64,000 nt of DNA, taken from Riptortus pedestris. Taxonomy: Eukaryota; Arthropoda; Insecta; Hemiptera; Alydidae. The position numbers and the translations under genes are program-made. The stretch lies in contig CM032230.1 in the NCBI GenBank assembly GCA_019009955.1, positions 17,233,501 through 17,297,500 on the forward strand. The letters run 5' to 3'. The notes under the pieces are model-generated. The model was not told the origin of the DNA and ran no database searches. It saw nothing but the letters and a program-made list of their open reading frames with translations. Below, in pieces: positions 1 to 10,394 of this stretch; the stretch's first letter is position 1, and each line of letters opens with the position of its first letter.

Positions 1-100
1 GTTCTGTTTCAGCCATAAACTCATATGATCTTTAGTATTAAATATAACAGTAATATATTGACTATTGTATAGATCCAATAAACATTTTCGAGTTGAGAAC
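1..100 (+). mobile_element. HINE-like fragment (diverged middle part)
   Basis: Diverged piece of the HINE core in plus orientation, cut by the window edge. The block 'tttcagcca...aactca.atgatcttt' matches the core stretch that reads 'tttcagccattaacgaactt' in intact copies. It shares the variant 'agatc.aataaaca.tttcgag' with the fragment at 25880-26150, so the two belong to one old sublineage. Confidence 0.5.
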
Positions 101-117
101 ATAAAATCTTAAATAAT

Positions 118-432
118 TAAGTCTTCACGCGTATTTGCACGTACCTTGCACAATAAAACTTCTGTGAAAACAATATTTGGTGTCTAAGCTTCCAAATAAA
201 GTGGTTCACGATATAACTGATTATGACAAGAGTAGGAGTGGGGTTTCCTGAAGTGGAACTATCTTGGTTAATATTTACGATAGAGACAATACACATATAT
301 ATATAACAGCATTTATAGGATATTAAATTTGCAATATCATTGGTACTATTTATATTTTCAATCCAGCGTAAATATGAAGATATTTTGAATTTTTTGAATT
401 CCCCCTCTTCATCCAGATTCCAGCCATTAATG
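118..432 (+). mobile_element. HINE-like fragment, left arm of an inverted pair
   Basis: 5' internal module of the 'A' type (acgcgtatttgcacgtacc, gaaaacaatatttggt, aggagtggggtttcctgaag) followed by the first core part. Both the 5' terminus and the 3' hairpin are missing. It runs straight into an oppositely oriented fragment at about 433, making a tail-to-tail inverted dimer. Confidence 0.7.
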
Positions 433-705
433 AATAGTCCAGTGGGAGAAGGAGGAATTTCGAAAAATCTTAATATATCCGTTATTAACCAATCTTATTG
501 AAAATTAATGATCTGTAAATTTTAAAATGTATAATTTTTCACCAGCATCATTACTAACCGAGATAATTGCATTTCTTAGTTTTCGGCATTTAGTACCCCC
601 CCCCCCTCCCCTGCTACTCATGTCATTTTAACAATAAGCTGTTATATTATTAAGAACTTTATTTTAAGCCTAAATACCCAATATTGCTCTCATTGAACTT
701 TTAGG
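433..705 (-). mobile_element. HINE-like fragment, right arm of an inverted pair
   Basis: Minus-orientation partner of the preceding fragment. It starts at 'agtccagtgggaga' in the core and runs to 'caatattgctctcattgaac', covering the same element segment as 118-432 in reverse. A poly-C run (about 597-606) expands the usual 'aaacccccactcc' motif. Confidence 0.7.
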
Positions 706-794
706 TTAGATTTATTGATCAACTAATGTTTGATAAGTATTTCGGATTAACTGAAGCGCCCTTTAGACGGCAAGTCCTGCTGCTGGCCCGTCGA

Positions 795-1030
795 ACCATC
801 ATTATTGTAAATGTAATGTGCTATAAATGTTGCTATATCATTTTTTTCCATATCTGCAATATTAACCGAGATATTTTCATTGCTTAGTTGTGAGCCTTAA
901 CCCCCCACTCCTACTCATTTCATATTAACAATAAGCTGTTAGATCAGGGACCACTTTAATTGTAGCTCAAATACCAAATATTGCTTCCATAGAACTCTTA
1001 CTACTTGAAGTACATGCAAATACATTCTGT
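795..1030 (-). mobile_element. HINE-like fragment, 5' module (type A)
   Basis: Contains 'aatattaaccgagatatttt', 'ccccccactcctactcattt', 'aacaataagctgtta' and 'ccaaatattg' in the order of type A copies. The terminus is lost. Confidence 0.7.
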
Positions 1031-1044
1031 GTTACTTAAGATTT

Positions 1045-1309
1045 TACATATTTACTCGAAAATGTTTATTTGATATATGCCATAATCAACATTTATCTGT
1101 TGAACTCAACACAAAAGTAAGCCATTGTCGCAAACGGCTGAAATAGGACAAGAAATCTAAGGGAGAAGAGAAATCTAAGAATTCGAAAATTCATAGTATC
1201 TTTGTTATTAATAGCCGTATCGAAAAATGCCATGGAACCAATCTTGTTTAACTATTGATGGCCTAATTATTATTGTTCTATAATTTTTTTTTCGTAACTT
1301 AAACATTAA
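1045..1309 (-). mobile_element. HINE-like copy, part 1, interrupted by a TTAA element
   Basis: Divergent HINE sublineage also seen at 4775-5198 (shared 'aaaatgtttattt.at.tat.ccataatc' and 'cgtaact..a..attaa'). It stops at TTAA 1306-1309, where a piggyBac-like element is inserted, and resumes at 2317. Confidence 0.65.
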
Positions 1310-2312
1310 CCCGGAGCGGGAACGTTAGATCAATCTGACTCAGCAACATCTTTGGAGTGCTCTAGAAATTATATTCCTTTATTTCTGAACTTGTCCACCA
1401 GTCTACCTTCAAACTAAGTTCTGATGGTCAGCTGGCAATATTTACTTGTATTTTATTACAGGAACGTGGTGTGTTATTTTGTCCCAAAATTGTTCGTGGG
1501 TCTGTCTCGTCCAACGTTTCTATTAACGTGCCATTTTTTTAACAGGGCCAGCACATCTAAACAGTATTATAACGTTAACGATCGGAAAGATATTGAATTA
1601 ATTCAGGTACGTTTAGAAGAAAATGATTGTTAATTCAAATAAAAGGTTAGAACCGCCAATATAAATGATACTATTGTCATACCTCTCGGTGGAGACCGTC
1701 GTCACTGGATGATGTTTGCGTACCGTTGGCCAGCGGGTTCGCTGCGAAGGCATCATGTTCATCTCCCACTCAACCTTCAGCCAGTGACGACGGTCTCCAC
1801 CGATAGGTATGACAATAAAATTATTGTTTATCAAGTGATGATGACATTGGAGGTTCTTCTATTGAATTATACGACTACTAGCGCAAAAAATTGCCAAGTA
1901 CGAGCCTTCACAAAGAGGCAGGCCGGGCCCCAAAAAAATAGGGCGCTGCATTGACTCTAAGGACAATAAGTCAAAGAATTTTTGTAAAAAATGCTTCAAC
2001 TACACTTGTCTGAATCATGCCGGCATTAATTGTACTCAGTAGAGGGGATTTATATTTTTTTCATTTTGTATATTATATCTATTCATTTTTTTCAGATTTT
2101 GAATATTAAAACAATATAAATCTGATGTTTATTGTGTAATTTATTTTTCAATATTAACTGAATGAGACATTTAATTAATAAAAATTAAATAATGTGGATT
2201 AAGTGTAGATTAAATCGCCCTTCTAGCGGCTAGCTTCTAGCTAATGACTAGCGGTTCAATTTGACCCAACGTTCTCAATTTGGTGAGAATTTTTAACGTT
2301 CCCCGTGCCGGG
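1310..2312. mobile_element. piggyBac-like non-autonomous DNA transposon
   Basis: A 1003-bp segment bounded by TTAA on both sides (1306-1309 and 2313-2316). Imperfect terminal inverted repeats of about 18 bp are present: left CCCGGAGCGGGAACGTTA, right (reverse complement) CCCGGCACGGGGAACGTTA. TTAA duplication and CCC-start termini are the hallmarks of the piggyBac superfamily. No transposase frame is visible, so it would need an enzyme from elsewhere. The host HINE continues after the right TTAA, and a paralogous unoccupied site exists at 5018-5070. A 144-bp foldback lies inside. Superfamily assignment rests only on termini and target. Confidence 0.7.
1673..1816. repeat. 144-bp foldback (36-bp inverted arms) inside the TTAA element
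   Basis: Arms 1673-1708 and 1781-1816 are inverse complements with about two differences. The outer 14 bases are ATTGTCATACCTCT and the inner part is GGTGGAGACCGTCGTCACTGG-like. The 72-nt centre is not obviously coding. It could be a tiny nested MITE or an internal stem of the carrier element; no convincing target duplication was seen. Confidence 0.7.
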
Positions 2313-2316
2313 TTAA

Positions 2317-2350
2317 GCGAGTGTACGAATATTCTGTGTTTCAGCAGCCG
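2317..2350 (-). mobile_element. HINE-like copy, part 2 (after TTAA element)
   Basis: Resumes directly after the duplicated TTAA with 'gcgagtgtacgaatattctg', matching 'gcgagttattcgtacattct' at 5039-5058. This shows that 1310-2312 is an insertion. Confidence 0.6.
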
Positions 2351-2376
2351 GCTTTTCACTTAGATTTAGAAAAAAA

Positions 2377-2784
2377 GACCGTCACGCAGGGGCTGCGTAA
2401 ACTAAGCAGATTTCCCACGCGAAGTTATACAATAGAGAAATCTCCATACGAGAACCGAACAGTTACGCCCGAACTAGCTTTTGGCGGGAAACTCACTCGT
2501 CCGTTATTGGCCCACATTTAATAAAAATGCAAATAACTCGGTCAATATTCAATACAGAGAATAAATGTATAGAACAATATTTATATCTATACAATCTTTT
2601 GATCCGACGTATGGTAACGGAGATATTTCGAATTTTCGAAAAATCCCCCCTTTAACCCCCACCCCTCCTCCCACTGTTCCGATTTCAGCCATTAACGACT
2701 TTAAACTGTATGTTTGCATAAAACGTTTAAATATCGAGTTTGGTAACGATCAAACAAAAATTGCGACCGCTAGAGCGTTACCAG

Positions 2785-2843
<59 letters not shown>

Positions 2844-2914
2844 AAGAAAATTGTCGAAAATCGCGTCATGAGTACGGCCTGAATAGCTGATTTCCCTTAA
2901 GGGAAACCTGCTAA
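2377..2914 (+). mobile_element. HINE-like element, complete (538 bp)
   Basis: 5' end GACCGTCACGCAGGGGCTGC (one change from consensus), subterminal AGCAGATTTCCC, type B 5' module in shortened form, core, (TA)n at about 2791-2840, 3' hairpin TTTCCCTTAAGGGAAA and terminal CCTGCTAA. The 105-codon frame across it is accidental. Confidence 0.85.
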
Positions 2915-2996
2915 TACATAGGGAGAAGAGATTAACAGTGTGTCATAACAGAATTCCGATTAGTTTATGAGTGCCTGGTCGCCGGACATTTTAATT

Positions 2997-3242
2997 CTAT
3001 AAGCCAACCAATTTTCCTTGTATTTTCAAATTGACTGTTGCTTGAACGGTATCTTCAGCCATTAATGTTTTGAGTATTTGCCTTGCGAGCAGTGAGATAA
3101 TAACTAGATTGCATAAGGTAGCTCTAAGGACAGAACCTTGGCGACTCCCACTTGATACAAGTGCAAACTGTCCAAGGAAACATTGAACACAAACAATATT
3201 GTCGGAGGACTCTAAGATGAGCGAATTTCCTGCCACTTCCAA
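2997..3242 (-). pseudogene. Non-LTR retrotransposon reverse transcriptase remnant
   Basis: The minus-strand frame of 81 codons contains SSGSRQGSVLRATLCNLVI near residue 31, matching the conserved LINE reverse transcriptase block 'SGxxQGSVLxPxLFNLxI'. About 20 residues later comes LMAEDTVQA, where intact enzymes have the catalytic 'FADDT' motif; the first Asp of the YADD-type pair is Glu here. Spacing between the blocks is shorter than usual. Only the palm piece is present, with no endonuclease or RNase H nearby. It is flanked by HINE copies. Family level (LINE RT) is fairly sure; the clade cannot be told. Confidence 0.6.
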
Positions 3243-3354
3243 TCATATCTTGTTCGTATCATCTCACATTCTAATCTTTATTCCGCTCTAGGAGTTGTGG
3301 GTCAGTTGAAAAGAACCAATCCTATGGAAAACTTAATTCCCCATAAACGTTACT

Positions 3355-3515
3355 ATATACAAATTTTCTCTATCATGAATATTAACTGTGATATTTGTAT
3401 TTTACGCATACAATATTAACCAACTTTCTGTTAATACTGTTACGTTATTAGACACATTATTCTAAGCATAAATAACAAATATTGTTGTCAAGAGACATTT
3501 TCTGCGACGTGTATG
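3355..3515 (-). mobile_element. HINE-like fragment
   Basis: Short 5'-half piece: 'ttctctatcatgaatattaa', 'aaataacaaatattgttgtc' and 'aagagacattttctgcgacg' in type A/C order. Termini absent. Confidence 0.6.
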
Positions 3516-3579
3516 CTAATTCGTTCTGGAAGTTAAGAAAAAGTTCTTCAAATATCAATCAATACTAAACTGGAAAGGA

Positions 3580-3622
3580 AAAAAATGAGGCACATTCAAA
3601 ACTATTCTACACATACACATAT

Positions 3623-3691
<69 letters not shown>

Positions 3692-3957
3692 TACATTTGT
3701 CTGTTAACTCTCTAATAGTCGCAATTTGATTTTGAATGTCACCTTACTCGATATTTAAAAGTATTATGTGTTAAACTAAAGGTCGGTCAAGTGGAGAGAG
3801 GGCGATATTTGAAAATTCAAAATATCTCCATTATGATACATCGGATCGAAAAAGCTTATAAAAAGAATCTTACGGCAAATATAATAGTCTAGAAATGTTG
3901 TAATGTACCTTTTGCTCTACTCTTCAATGCTAACCGAGATATTTGCACTTATTAGTT
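3580..3957 (-). mobile_element. Host HINE copy, part 1 (split by a younger HINE)
   Basis: Core half including the (TA)n tract at about 3622-3688, 'tctgttaactctctaatagt', 'cggatcgaaaaagcttata' and 'accgagatatttgcactta'. It is interrupted at 'attagttt' by a complete copy in the same orientation and continues at 4617. Confidence 0.75.
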
Positions 3958-4077
3958 TTAGCAGATTTCCCATAAGGGAAATCAACTAATGAGGCCGTAC
4001 TCATGATACGATTTTAGACAATTTTCGTCAAATGTCCATCGATTCTATCCAAGAGATGACGAAAATTAGGTCCCTCC

Positions 4078-4140
<63 letters not shown>

Positions 4141-4616
4141 CTGTTAACGCTCTAGCGGTCGCAATTTTTGTTTTATCGTTACCAAACTCGGAATTTCATC
4201 GTTTTATGTAAAAAGAAAGATCAAGTTCGTTAATGGCTGAAATCGGACCAGTGGGATGGGGGGTTTAGAGGGGGGATTTTTGAAAATTCACAATATCTCC
4301 GTTATTATGCGTCGAAAATTGTATAAAATCAATCTTATTACAAATAAAATTTTCTGTAAATGTTGTTCTATGCATGTATTCTGTATCTTGAATATTAACC
4401 GAGATATTTGCATTTGTATTCTGTGTGTCGTCGGCAGGAGTCGGCTATGTTCGGGAATTTCCGCCGAGAGCTCTGGCGGCCGTTTCCATAACTATTCGTC
4501 CCTCTTGAATAGGTTTAGACATACCTTACTACTACAGGTGTTATTGGGCAGATTTATCTACTGGAAAACGTCACGTGGGAAATCTGCTTAGTTTACGCAG
4601 CCCCTGCGTGACGGAC
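3958..4616 (-). mobile_element. HINE-like element, complete, type B (659 bp), nested
   Basis: Read on the minus strand: GTCCGTCACGCAGGGGCTGC start, AGCAGATTTCCC, the type B module (carrying 'gccgactcctgccgacgaca' and a GC-rich 'ggccgccagagctctcggcg'), core, (TA)n at 4083-4137, and the terminal hairpin TTTCCCATAAGGGAAAT-like then CTAA. It sits inside another HINE, and the host flanks rejoin within a run of T with no target duplication. Confidence 0.88.
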
Positions 4617-4765
4617 TTTTTAGCTTTCAGAAACCCCCACTCCTAGTCATTTTGTATTAAAAATAAGCTACTGTATCTTGAATCACTTTATTAGGAGCTT
4701 CAATACTATATATTATTTCCATTGACCTTTTAATTCATCCAACACTTGCAAATATGGTGTGTGAT
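4617..4765 (-). mobile_element. Host HINE copy, part 2
   Basis: Continuation of 3580-3957: 'agctttcagaaacccccact', 'aaaaataagctactgtatct' and 'actatatattatttccattg' match the next segment of type A copies without overlap or gap. Confidence 0.72.
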
Positions 4766-4774
4766 GAAGTCATG

Positions 4775-5198
4775 AATAAGAATTTACGTTCTTTACTCCA
4801 AAATGTTTATTTCATCTATACCATAATCGATATTAAACCGTTTCAGTCAACACGAAACTATTATTATTGGTTATTGGTTATGGCCGGACCTAGAACTGGG
4901 GATGTTTAAGGGGGAGTTCGAAAATTCAAAATTTCTCCGTTATAGAGTGTCGAAACGTTAAATGTTATAGAACCAACCTTGTTAAATTATTCTTAGTCTA
5001 CAATTGTTTTCTATGCATTTTTTCGTAACTAATATTAAGCGAGTTATTCGTACATTCTTGTTTTCAGTAAACCCCCCACTACTGTTTATCGAATATATTA
5101 CCTAGATATAGAAAATACACAGTGAGATGAGATCGACTGTGTATCATGTCAGCACGTGCGAAATATGCTAGGTTTACGTAGCCTAAGAGTGACGGGAC
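4775..5198 (-). mobile_element. HINE-like copy, divergent, nearly complete 5' end
   Basis: Degenerate core ('tctccgttatagagtgtcga'), type-A-like module and a worn 5' terminus 'gcacgtgcgaaatatgctag ... gtgacgggacattttt'. The TTAA at 5035-5038 is the empty-site counterpart of the piggyBac-like insertion at 1306. The 3' half is missing. Confidence 0.65.
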
Positions 5199-5465
5199 AT
5201 TTTTCCGACAACTTCCACTATATCTTTCACTACCAACACACAATTCGATTTTAAAATTGAACACGTACACATTATTGAAATGGTTAAAGCATCATATCTA
5301 CAAATTTGTTTACCTAATATTTGAAAATCTTCCTCACAAAACTGTGAGGTTTGCTGAATTCTAAAGGAATACTTTTGCAATTTCAAGCTGATAAAAATGT
5401 AAACAAATATAAATACCAGTTTGCCTGTGTCTGCCCAACTGTGTGTTACTCAATCATTTATAAAT

Positions 5466-6560
5466 GACACTTCAACCTACGGAATCGACTGCAAACCCTT
5501 GCCCTTCCTTCAATCAATGGCAAAGATTGCTAAATGTCTCCTGATCCATCTATAGAATAGTAAAAACTCTCACTCCCTTCAATCTACGTAATTGACTCCA
5601 AAATTAAGCTTTAAGGATTAGACTTTTGCCGTTCCTTCAATGCATAACATAGATTGTAAACTCATCTTCTGTTTAATCTATGAAATAGACTGCTGATTAT
5701 TGCCCTTCTTCAATATATATAGTAGATTGAAAACTTCCGCCTCCTCTTCAATCTGTGGAATAGACTTCAGACTCTTCTTGCCCTTTATTCAATATATGGA
5801 ATAGTTCGAAAACTGTCTCATTCCTCCTCAATCCATGAATTAGCCTACAGACTCATGCCCTTCCTTCAAAGTATGGAGTAGATTGAAAACTCTCTCCTTC
5901 TCTTCAATCTATGGATTAGACTGCAGACTCTTGCCCTTCATTCTATTTATGGAATAGATTAAAAACTGTCATCTTCTTCTCAATCCATGAATTAGACTGC
6001 AGACGCTTGCCCTTCCTTCAAAGTATGGAGTAGATTGAAAACTCTCTCCTTCTCTTCAATCTATGGATTAGACTGCAGACTCATGCCCTTCCTTCAAAGT
6101 ATGGAGTAGATTGAAAACTCTCTCCTTCCCTTCGTTCAATGGATTAGAACGCAGACCCTTGACATTCGTTCAAATTATGGAATAGATTGAAAACTGTCAC
6201 CTTCCTCTCAGTCCATGAATTAGACTGCAGACGCTTGCCCTTCCTTCAAAGTATGGAGTAGATTGAATACTCTCCTTCTCTTCAATCTATGGATTAGACT
6301 ACGGATCCTTTGCAGTTACTTTAAAGTATTGGTTAAATTGAAAAGTCTTTCTTCCTCTTCAATCTACGGATTAGATTACTGATTTATGCGAATTCTTCGA
6401 TGTATGGAGTAGATTGAAAACTCTCACCTTCTCTTCAATCTAAGGAATATACTGCAGACTCATAGATTGAGACACTGCATGAATAACATAGATTGAAAAC
6501 TCTTGCTTTGTTTTCAATCAATTGAAAAGATTATAAACTATGGAATTGACTCCAAAATCA
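5466..6560. repeat. Minisatellite, 38-bp half units in a 76-bp higher-order unit
   Basis: Alternating 38-bp modules, one like 'atggagtagattgaaaactc' and one like 'atggattagactgcagactc', each followed by a pyrimidine-rich 18-mer ending in 'cttccttcaa' or similar. The best units lie at 5870-6300; both edges decay gradually. No gene is seen in it. Confidence 0.88.
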
Positions 6561-6830
6561 TGCTTTTTGTTATAACTATTGGTCGTGACAGTTACCTCTC
6601 TATTTTATTGCATCCCTCGCCAAGTGTATTCTTATTGCAAACTCACGAATAAAACAAACATTTCTTGGTTTCACATCAGCATTCAAAATTACACAAATAG
6701 CTACCCAATGACTCCAGGTTGTGGCGTTTTCCTAATACTGAAAGTGGTAAAAGGCATTTCAGAAGCGCTAATTGAGCAGGTCGCCGTCCCACTGGTATAG
6801 ACTTTTTCCTTTTCTTTTTTTTCCTTCTAG

Positions 6831-7383
6831 TTCATTTGGGGGTATTGTCTCTAAAAATATATTGATTTGTCCGAGTGTGGCTGGCGTATGTAGAGTGTGT
6901 GTGGTATGTGTAAGGAGGGTGTATATAAGAAGCGTTGGAGTTGGTGCTGATGTGTGCAAATGCTCGTGGAGATGGTAGAGAGAAGCTGCTGGGTGCTTGA
7001 GGGGTGGGGGCTAAGGAATCCAGATCGACACCTGTGGAAGGAGGGGGACCGTCTATCCCCTCCTCGAGTCAGTCAGTGTCGAGGCTTGATCAGCACCGGG
7101 CTGCAGTCGCAGGGCACAGTAGTCACTACATACCAACATTCTCTCTACATAGTTTCGCCGTAGTTATGGGCTCCATCATCGCCTCTCTACAGGCCGTCCT
7201 CAGCCACACCGACCAGTGATGATTCTCTGACAGACAATACGTACCGCCGTCCAGGAGTCGTATTTTTTTTATAGTGCTGTGTTATAACAAAAGATTAAAG
7301 GAAAAATAAGATATAAAGATAAGTGGTGTGACTGTGTGAGGTGGGAGGAGAGCTAAGGAGGTGCAAGGATATACTTTATACAG
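6831..7383 (+). other. Candidate non-coding exon (GC-richer block)
   Basis: A block clearly richer in G and C than its surroundings. It is preceded by a strong pyrimidine tract ending in an acceptor (cttttttttccttctag, to 6830) and followed by a good donor, CAG|GTAATT at 7383/7384. A TATA-like 'gtatataag' lies at about 6921. No long frame with an ATG runs through it, so it would be a UTR or long non-coding exon if real. Chance occurrence of splice motifs cannot be excluded. Confidence 0.2.
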
Positions 7384-7399
7384 GTAATTGTAACCGCCA

Positions 7400-7765
7400 T
7401 TGTTTTGATTTAGGTATGTAGTCAATCAATGTACATAGCCTTGCTCCGTAATCATTTCGTTATTCAGTCAATCAATGTTCACAATCTTGCTCCGCAATGA
7501 TTTAGGTATATAGCCAATAAATGTACATACTCCTGCTCCAAAATTATTTAGATATGTAGCCAATCAATGTACATAGCCATGCTCCGCAATGATTTAACTA
7601 CGACATATCCCTGCTCTATGAAAGATTTAACTATATAGTCAATCAATGTATATAGCCTTGCTCAACAATGATTTATCTATGTAGCCGATCAATGTACATA
7701 CTCCATCCTTGCTCCGCATTGATTTAGGTACGTAGTCAATCAATGCACATAGACCGCCCTTGGTC
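7400..7765. repeat. Minisatellite, about 45-bp unit
   Basis: About eight degenerate copies of 'gatttaggtatgtagtcaat' followed by 'caatgtacatagccttgctc' and 'cgcaat'. It follows directly on the possible donor site at 7384. Confidence 0.85.
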
Positions 7766-7857
7766 CAGGTGAAGGGCTCCCGTGACAACCACTTCACTCA
7801 AGACTCAAATCGGATCGAACCTAACCTTTTATCCCCTCCTCAGAAACCTTGTATACA

Positions 7858-7881
7858 AACACACACACACAAACTTATATA

Positions 7882-7927
<46 letters not shown>

Positions 7928-7945
7928 CACACATACACATACACA
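7858..7945. repeat. Compound microsatellite (CA)n / (TA)n
   Basis: A CA tract, then a TA tract at about 7888-7922, then mixed TACA. The overlapping short frames on both strands are by-products. Confidence 0.9.
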
Positions 7946-8204
7946 TGTGCATATAGAAATAAATTTATACCTCTACCAATATCACTCGTGCAACACGAAA
8001 AATACTTAAACACTTCTTTATAAAGGACTAAAATCAGATCGAATTTTATAAGAGCAATAAAAAAGCAATTCAACACCTAGTTTTGATATTGTCCATAAAG
8101 GTTATTGGGGAATAAACATTTAGAGATGATATTGTGAGATTGGTCGGAGGTAAAGGAGAGACTGGTGGGGCGGCTGATGGCTGACCTCTGCTTTTTACTC
8201 TGGA

Positions 8205-8290
8205 CCAGCTCTCTCTCTCTCTTTCTCTCTCTATCTCTCTTTCTCGCTCTCTCCGTCTCTCGCTCTCTCTCTTTCTCTCTCTCTCCTCTC
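8205..8290. repeat. (CT)n-rich tract
   Basis: Interrupted CTCT / TTTCTC low-complexity tract. Confidence 0.9.
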
Positions 8291-8299
8291 AATTTATTT

Positions 8300-9590
8300 A
8301 CACACTAACAAACCAAACCCACACAAATATATTTTAGAAACTTTAAACGCGAACCCTACAAAACAGACTGTATCAGCTGAATCACTGCGTAATTGAAATA
8401 AAAACCAACCACGGCCTTCCAATATTCGAATCAAATTAACCATCAGTAAAATATTTATTTTGTAATACGGGATATTGGTAGAGCGATAAAGGAATTATTA
8501 GAAATTCCACTGTATTTGCTTCATCTAGTAAATCCACTAAACAATTGCTAACAAGTATTCTAATCTCAGTTTCACATAGAGAATTATTTTTTTTCTCGAA
8601 TTAATTTTAAAAACATAAACAACACATTTTGGTTTCCAGACGGAACAGATTCAGTTAACTTACCGAAAACATAAATGAATTTTTAAGTAGTATGTTAATC
8701 ATTCATTCGTGCAGCTGATTTCTTTTTCCACAAATAACGTTTTATTCTTTTCTTAAAATAGTAATATTCGGGCATTCAATGACAGTTCTCATTATTTTTA
8801 TATAAGTTGGGAACCGGGAGGTGTACGTCATGTCACATCTATGTCCAACAGGCGTATCGTAAACATTTATTTATAATAGATTAAAGACCTTTAATCGCAA
8901 TAAGAAAGCTATAATAATATTTTTCAATTTAAAATTTTGTTTTTTACGACTTCTGTGTTTTTTTTTTATCGGATTATCGAGTATAACATCTTGCATACCG
9001 CTTAACAACATTTCTCCATTTACCGCTTTTAATACTAATGTATAAATTTCTGTCTTTTTTTTTCAATATCATTTTTTAAAAATTGGACGTTTTATTATTA
9101 CGGGATTAAAAAGGTAGAAACATTTATGAGCTCCATTTATATCGAGTACCACCGTTGAAGTCTCCAAATTATTTTAATGCTATACATTAGTTCATTTTAT
9201 TATTTATACTTTTTACGTATTTTATTAAGAATATCGAAATAGGTAACATTTTCTGAATTTACGTATTCTAAGATTATTCTAATTTGCGTTTTTCTTAATT
9301 ATAAAGTAAAATGTTTAGGTAGCTTCGTATACCACCGTTAAAGTCTCCACTATTTTTTAATTTCATTCCGATTTCGTTTTGGGTTTCTTTCTTTGTTTTT
9401 TGTTACCGCTGTTATGCGAAAATAAAAATTTTAAGATTCTATTTTTAATGTAACTATAAGATTCATTAAAAGCGATTCCTTTGTCAAGTCGTTAAAGTCT
9501 TCCGTGATGATGAGGTAATTTTTGTATCAGCCTTCCTGGGCGAGTTATTATTGGTAGATTTCTTGAATAAATTGATATAAAAAAGAGGGA
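8300..9590. other. AT-rich stretch without recognisable gene
   Basis: No coding signal. The only internal structure is a spaced repeat of 'accaccgttgaagtctcca' (about 9149) and 'accaccgttaaagtctcca' (about 9331), with a weaker 'gtcgttaaagtcttccgtg' at about 9489. Confidence 0.6.
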
Positions 9591-9599
9591 TGATTTGGG

Positions 9600-9640
9600 A
9601 GGGAGAGAAAGAGAGAGAGGGAGAGAGAGAGAGAGAGAAT
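9600..9640. repeat. (GA)n tract
   Basis: Interrupted GAGAGA run next to a G-rich 'ggagggagggaggggggacc' at about 9688. Confidence 0.9.
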
Positions 9641-9763
9641 TATTATTAGATCACCGTTACGGCACCTAGGCCCTGGAAATATGAGCGGAGGGAGGGAGGG
9701 GGGACCTGAGGAATTTTTCAATTTTTTTCCAACGTGTCATTAAAGTGGGGCGAGGAGGGCTGC

Positions 9764-9845
9764 CTCCCTAGTGGCTAGTGGCTAGTGGCGAGTGGCGAGT
9801 GGCTAGTGGGGAGTGGAGAGTGGGGATAGCTGGTGGGGATATTAG
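9764..9845. repeat. Heptamer tandem repeat (GCTAGTG)n
   Basis: Consecutive GCTAGTG, GCGAGTG and GGGAGTG heptamers, drifting into 'ggggatagctggtggggata'. Confidence 0.85.
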
Positions 9846-9924
9846 TGGGGAGCCGGTCGCTCCTACTAAATGCAGAGAGCATTAAACTCCCCACCCAAGC
9901 CAGAACCCAGCCTCCTCACTCTCA

Positions 9925-10310
9925 CAGCTACCAGCTACAGCTAAATAACCACTGCTAAAGCAACCATAACCACTGCAGCTAGAGGTTATAGCTGCACCTA
10001 TAGCTATAGCCACTTGCGATAACTGCACCTATAGCTTAACCACTTGCAATAACTAGAAATATAGCAGTAACCACGGTTTTGACAACACCTAGAGGTTATA
10101 GCAACACCTATAGCTATAATTACACCTATAGATCAAACACCTCTACTACTAAAGATTCCATAAGCACTGCCGTTTTTAAACATATAGCTAGCTATAAGTA
10201 CGACGTTAACTGCACCTATAGCTATAACCACTGTTACTATAACACCTATAGGTGAATAATATCTGCTGAAGACACCTTAACCACCACTGCTGTATGTAGG
10301 TTCTCATATA
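9925..10310. repeat. Degenerate minisatellite (CACCTATAGCTATAACCACTG)
   Basis: Repeated 'gcacctatagctataaccac' motifs, 20-30 bp apart, with variable spacing. Confidence 0.75.
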
Positions 10311-10394
10311 TAACCACCATATCCCTAAAGCCTAGCTCGTGTCTACCTAGATTCTGCAGGTTACCTTTGAAGTTGAACTCGTTAAGTGATTTTA

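Noticed and set aside
3958..4616. HINE as a classic terminal-inverted-repeat MITE
   Set aside because: The inverted repeat is internal at the 5' side and part of a terminal hairpin at the 3' side, and no target duplication is present; a Helentron-type layout fits better.
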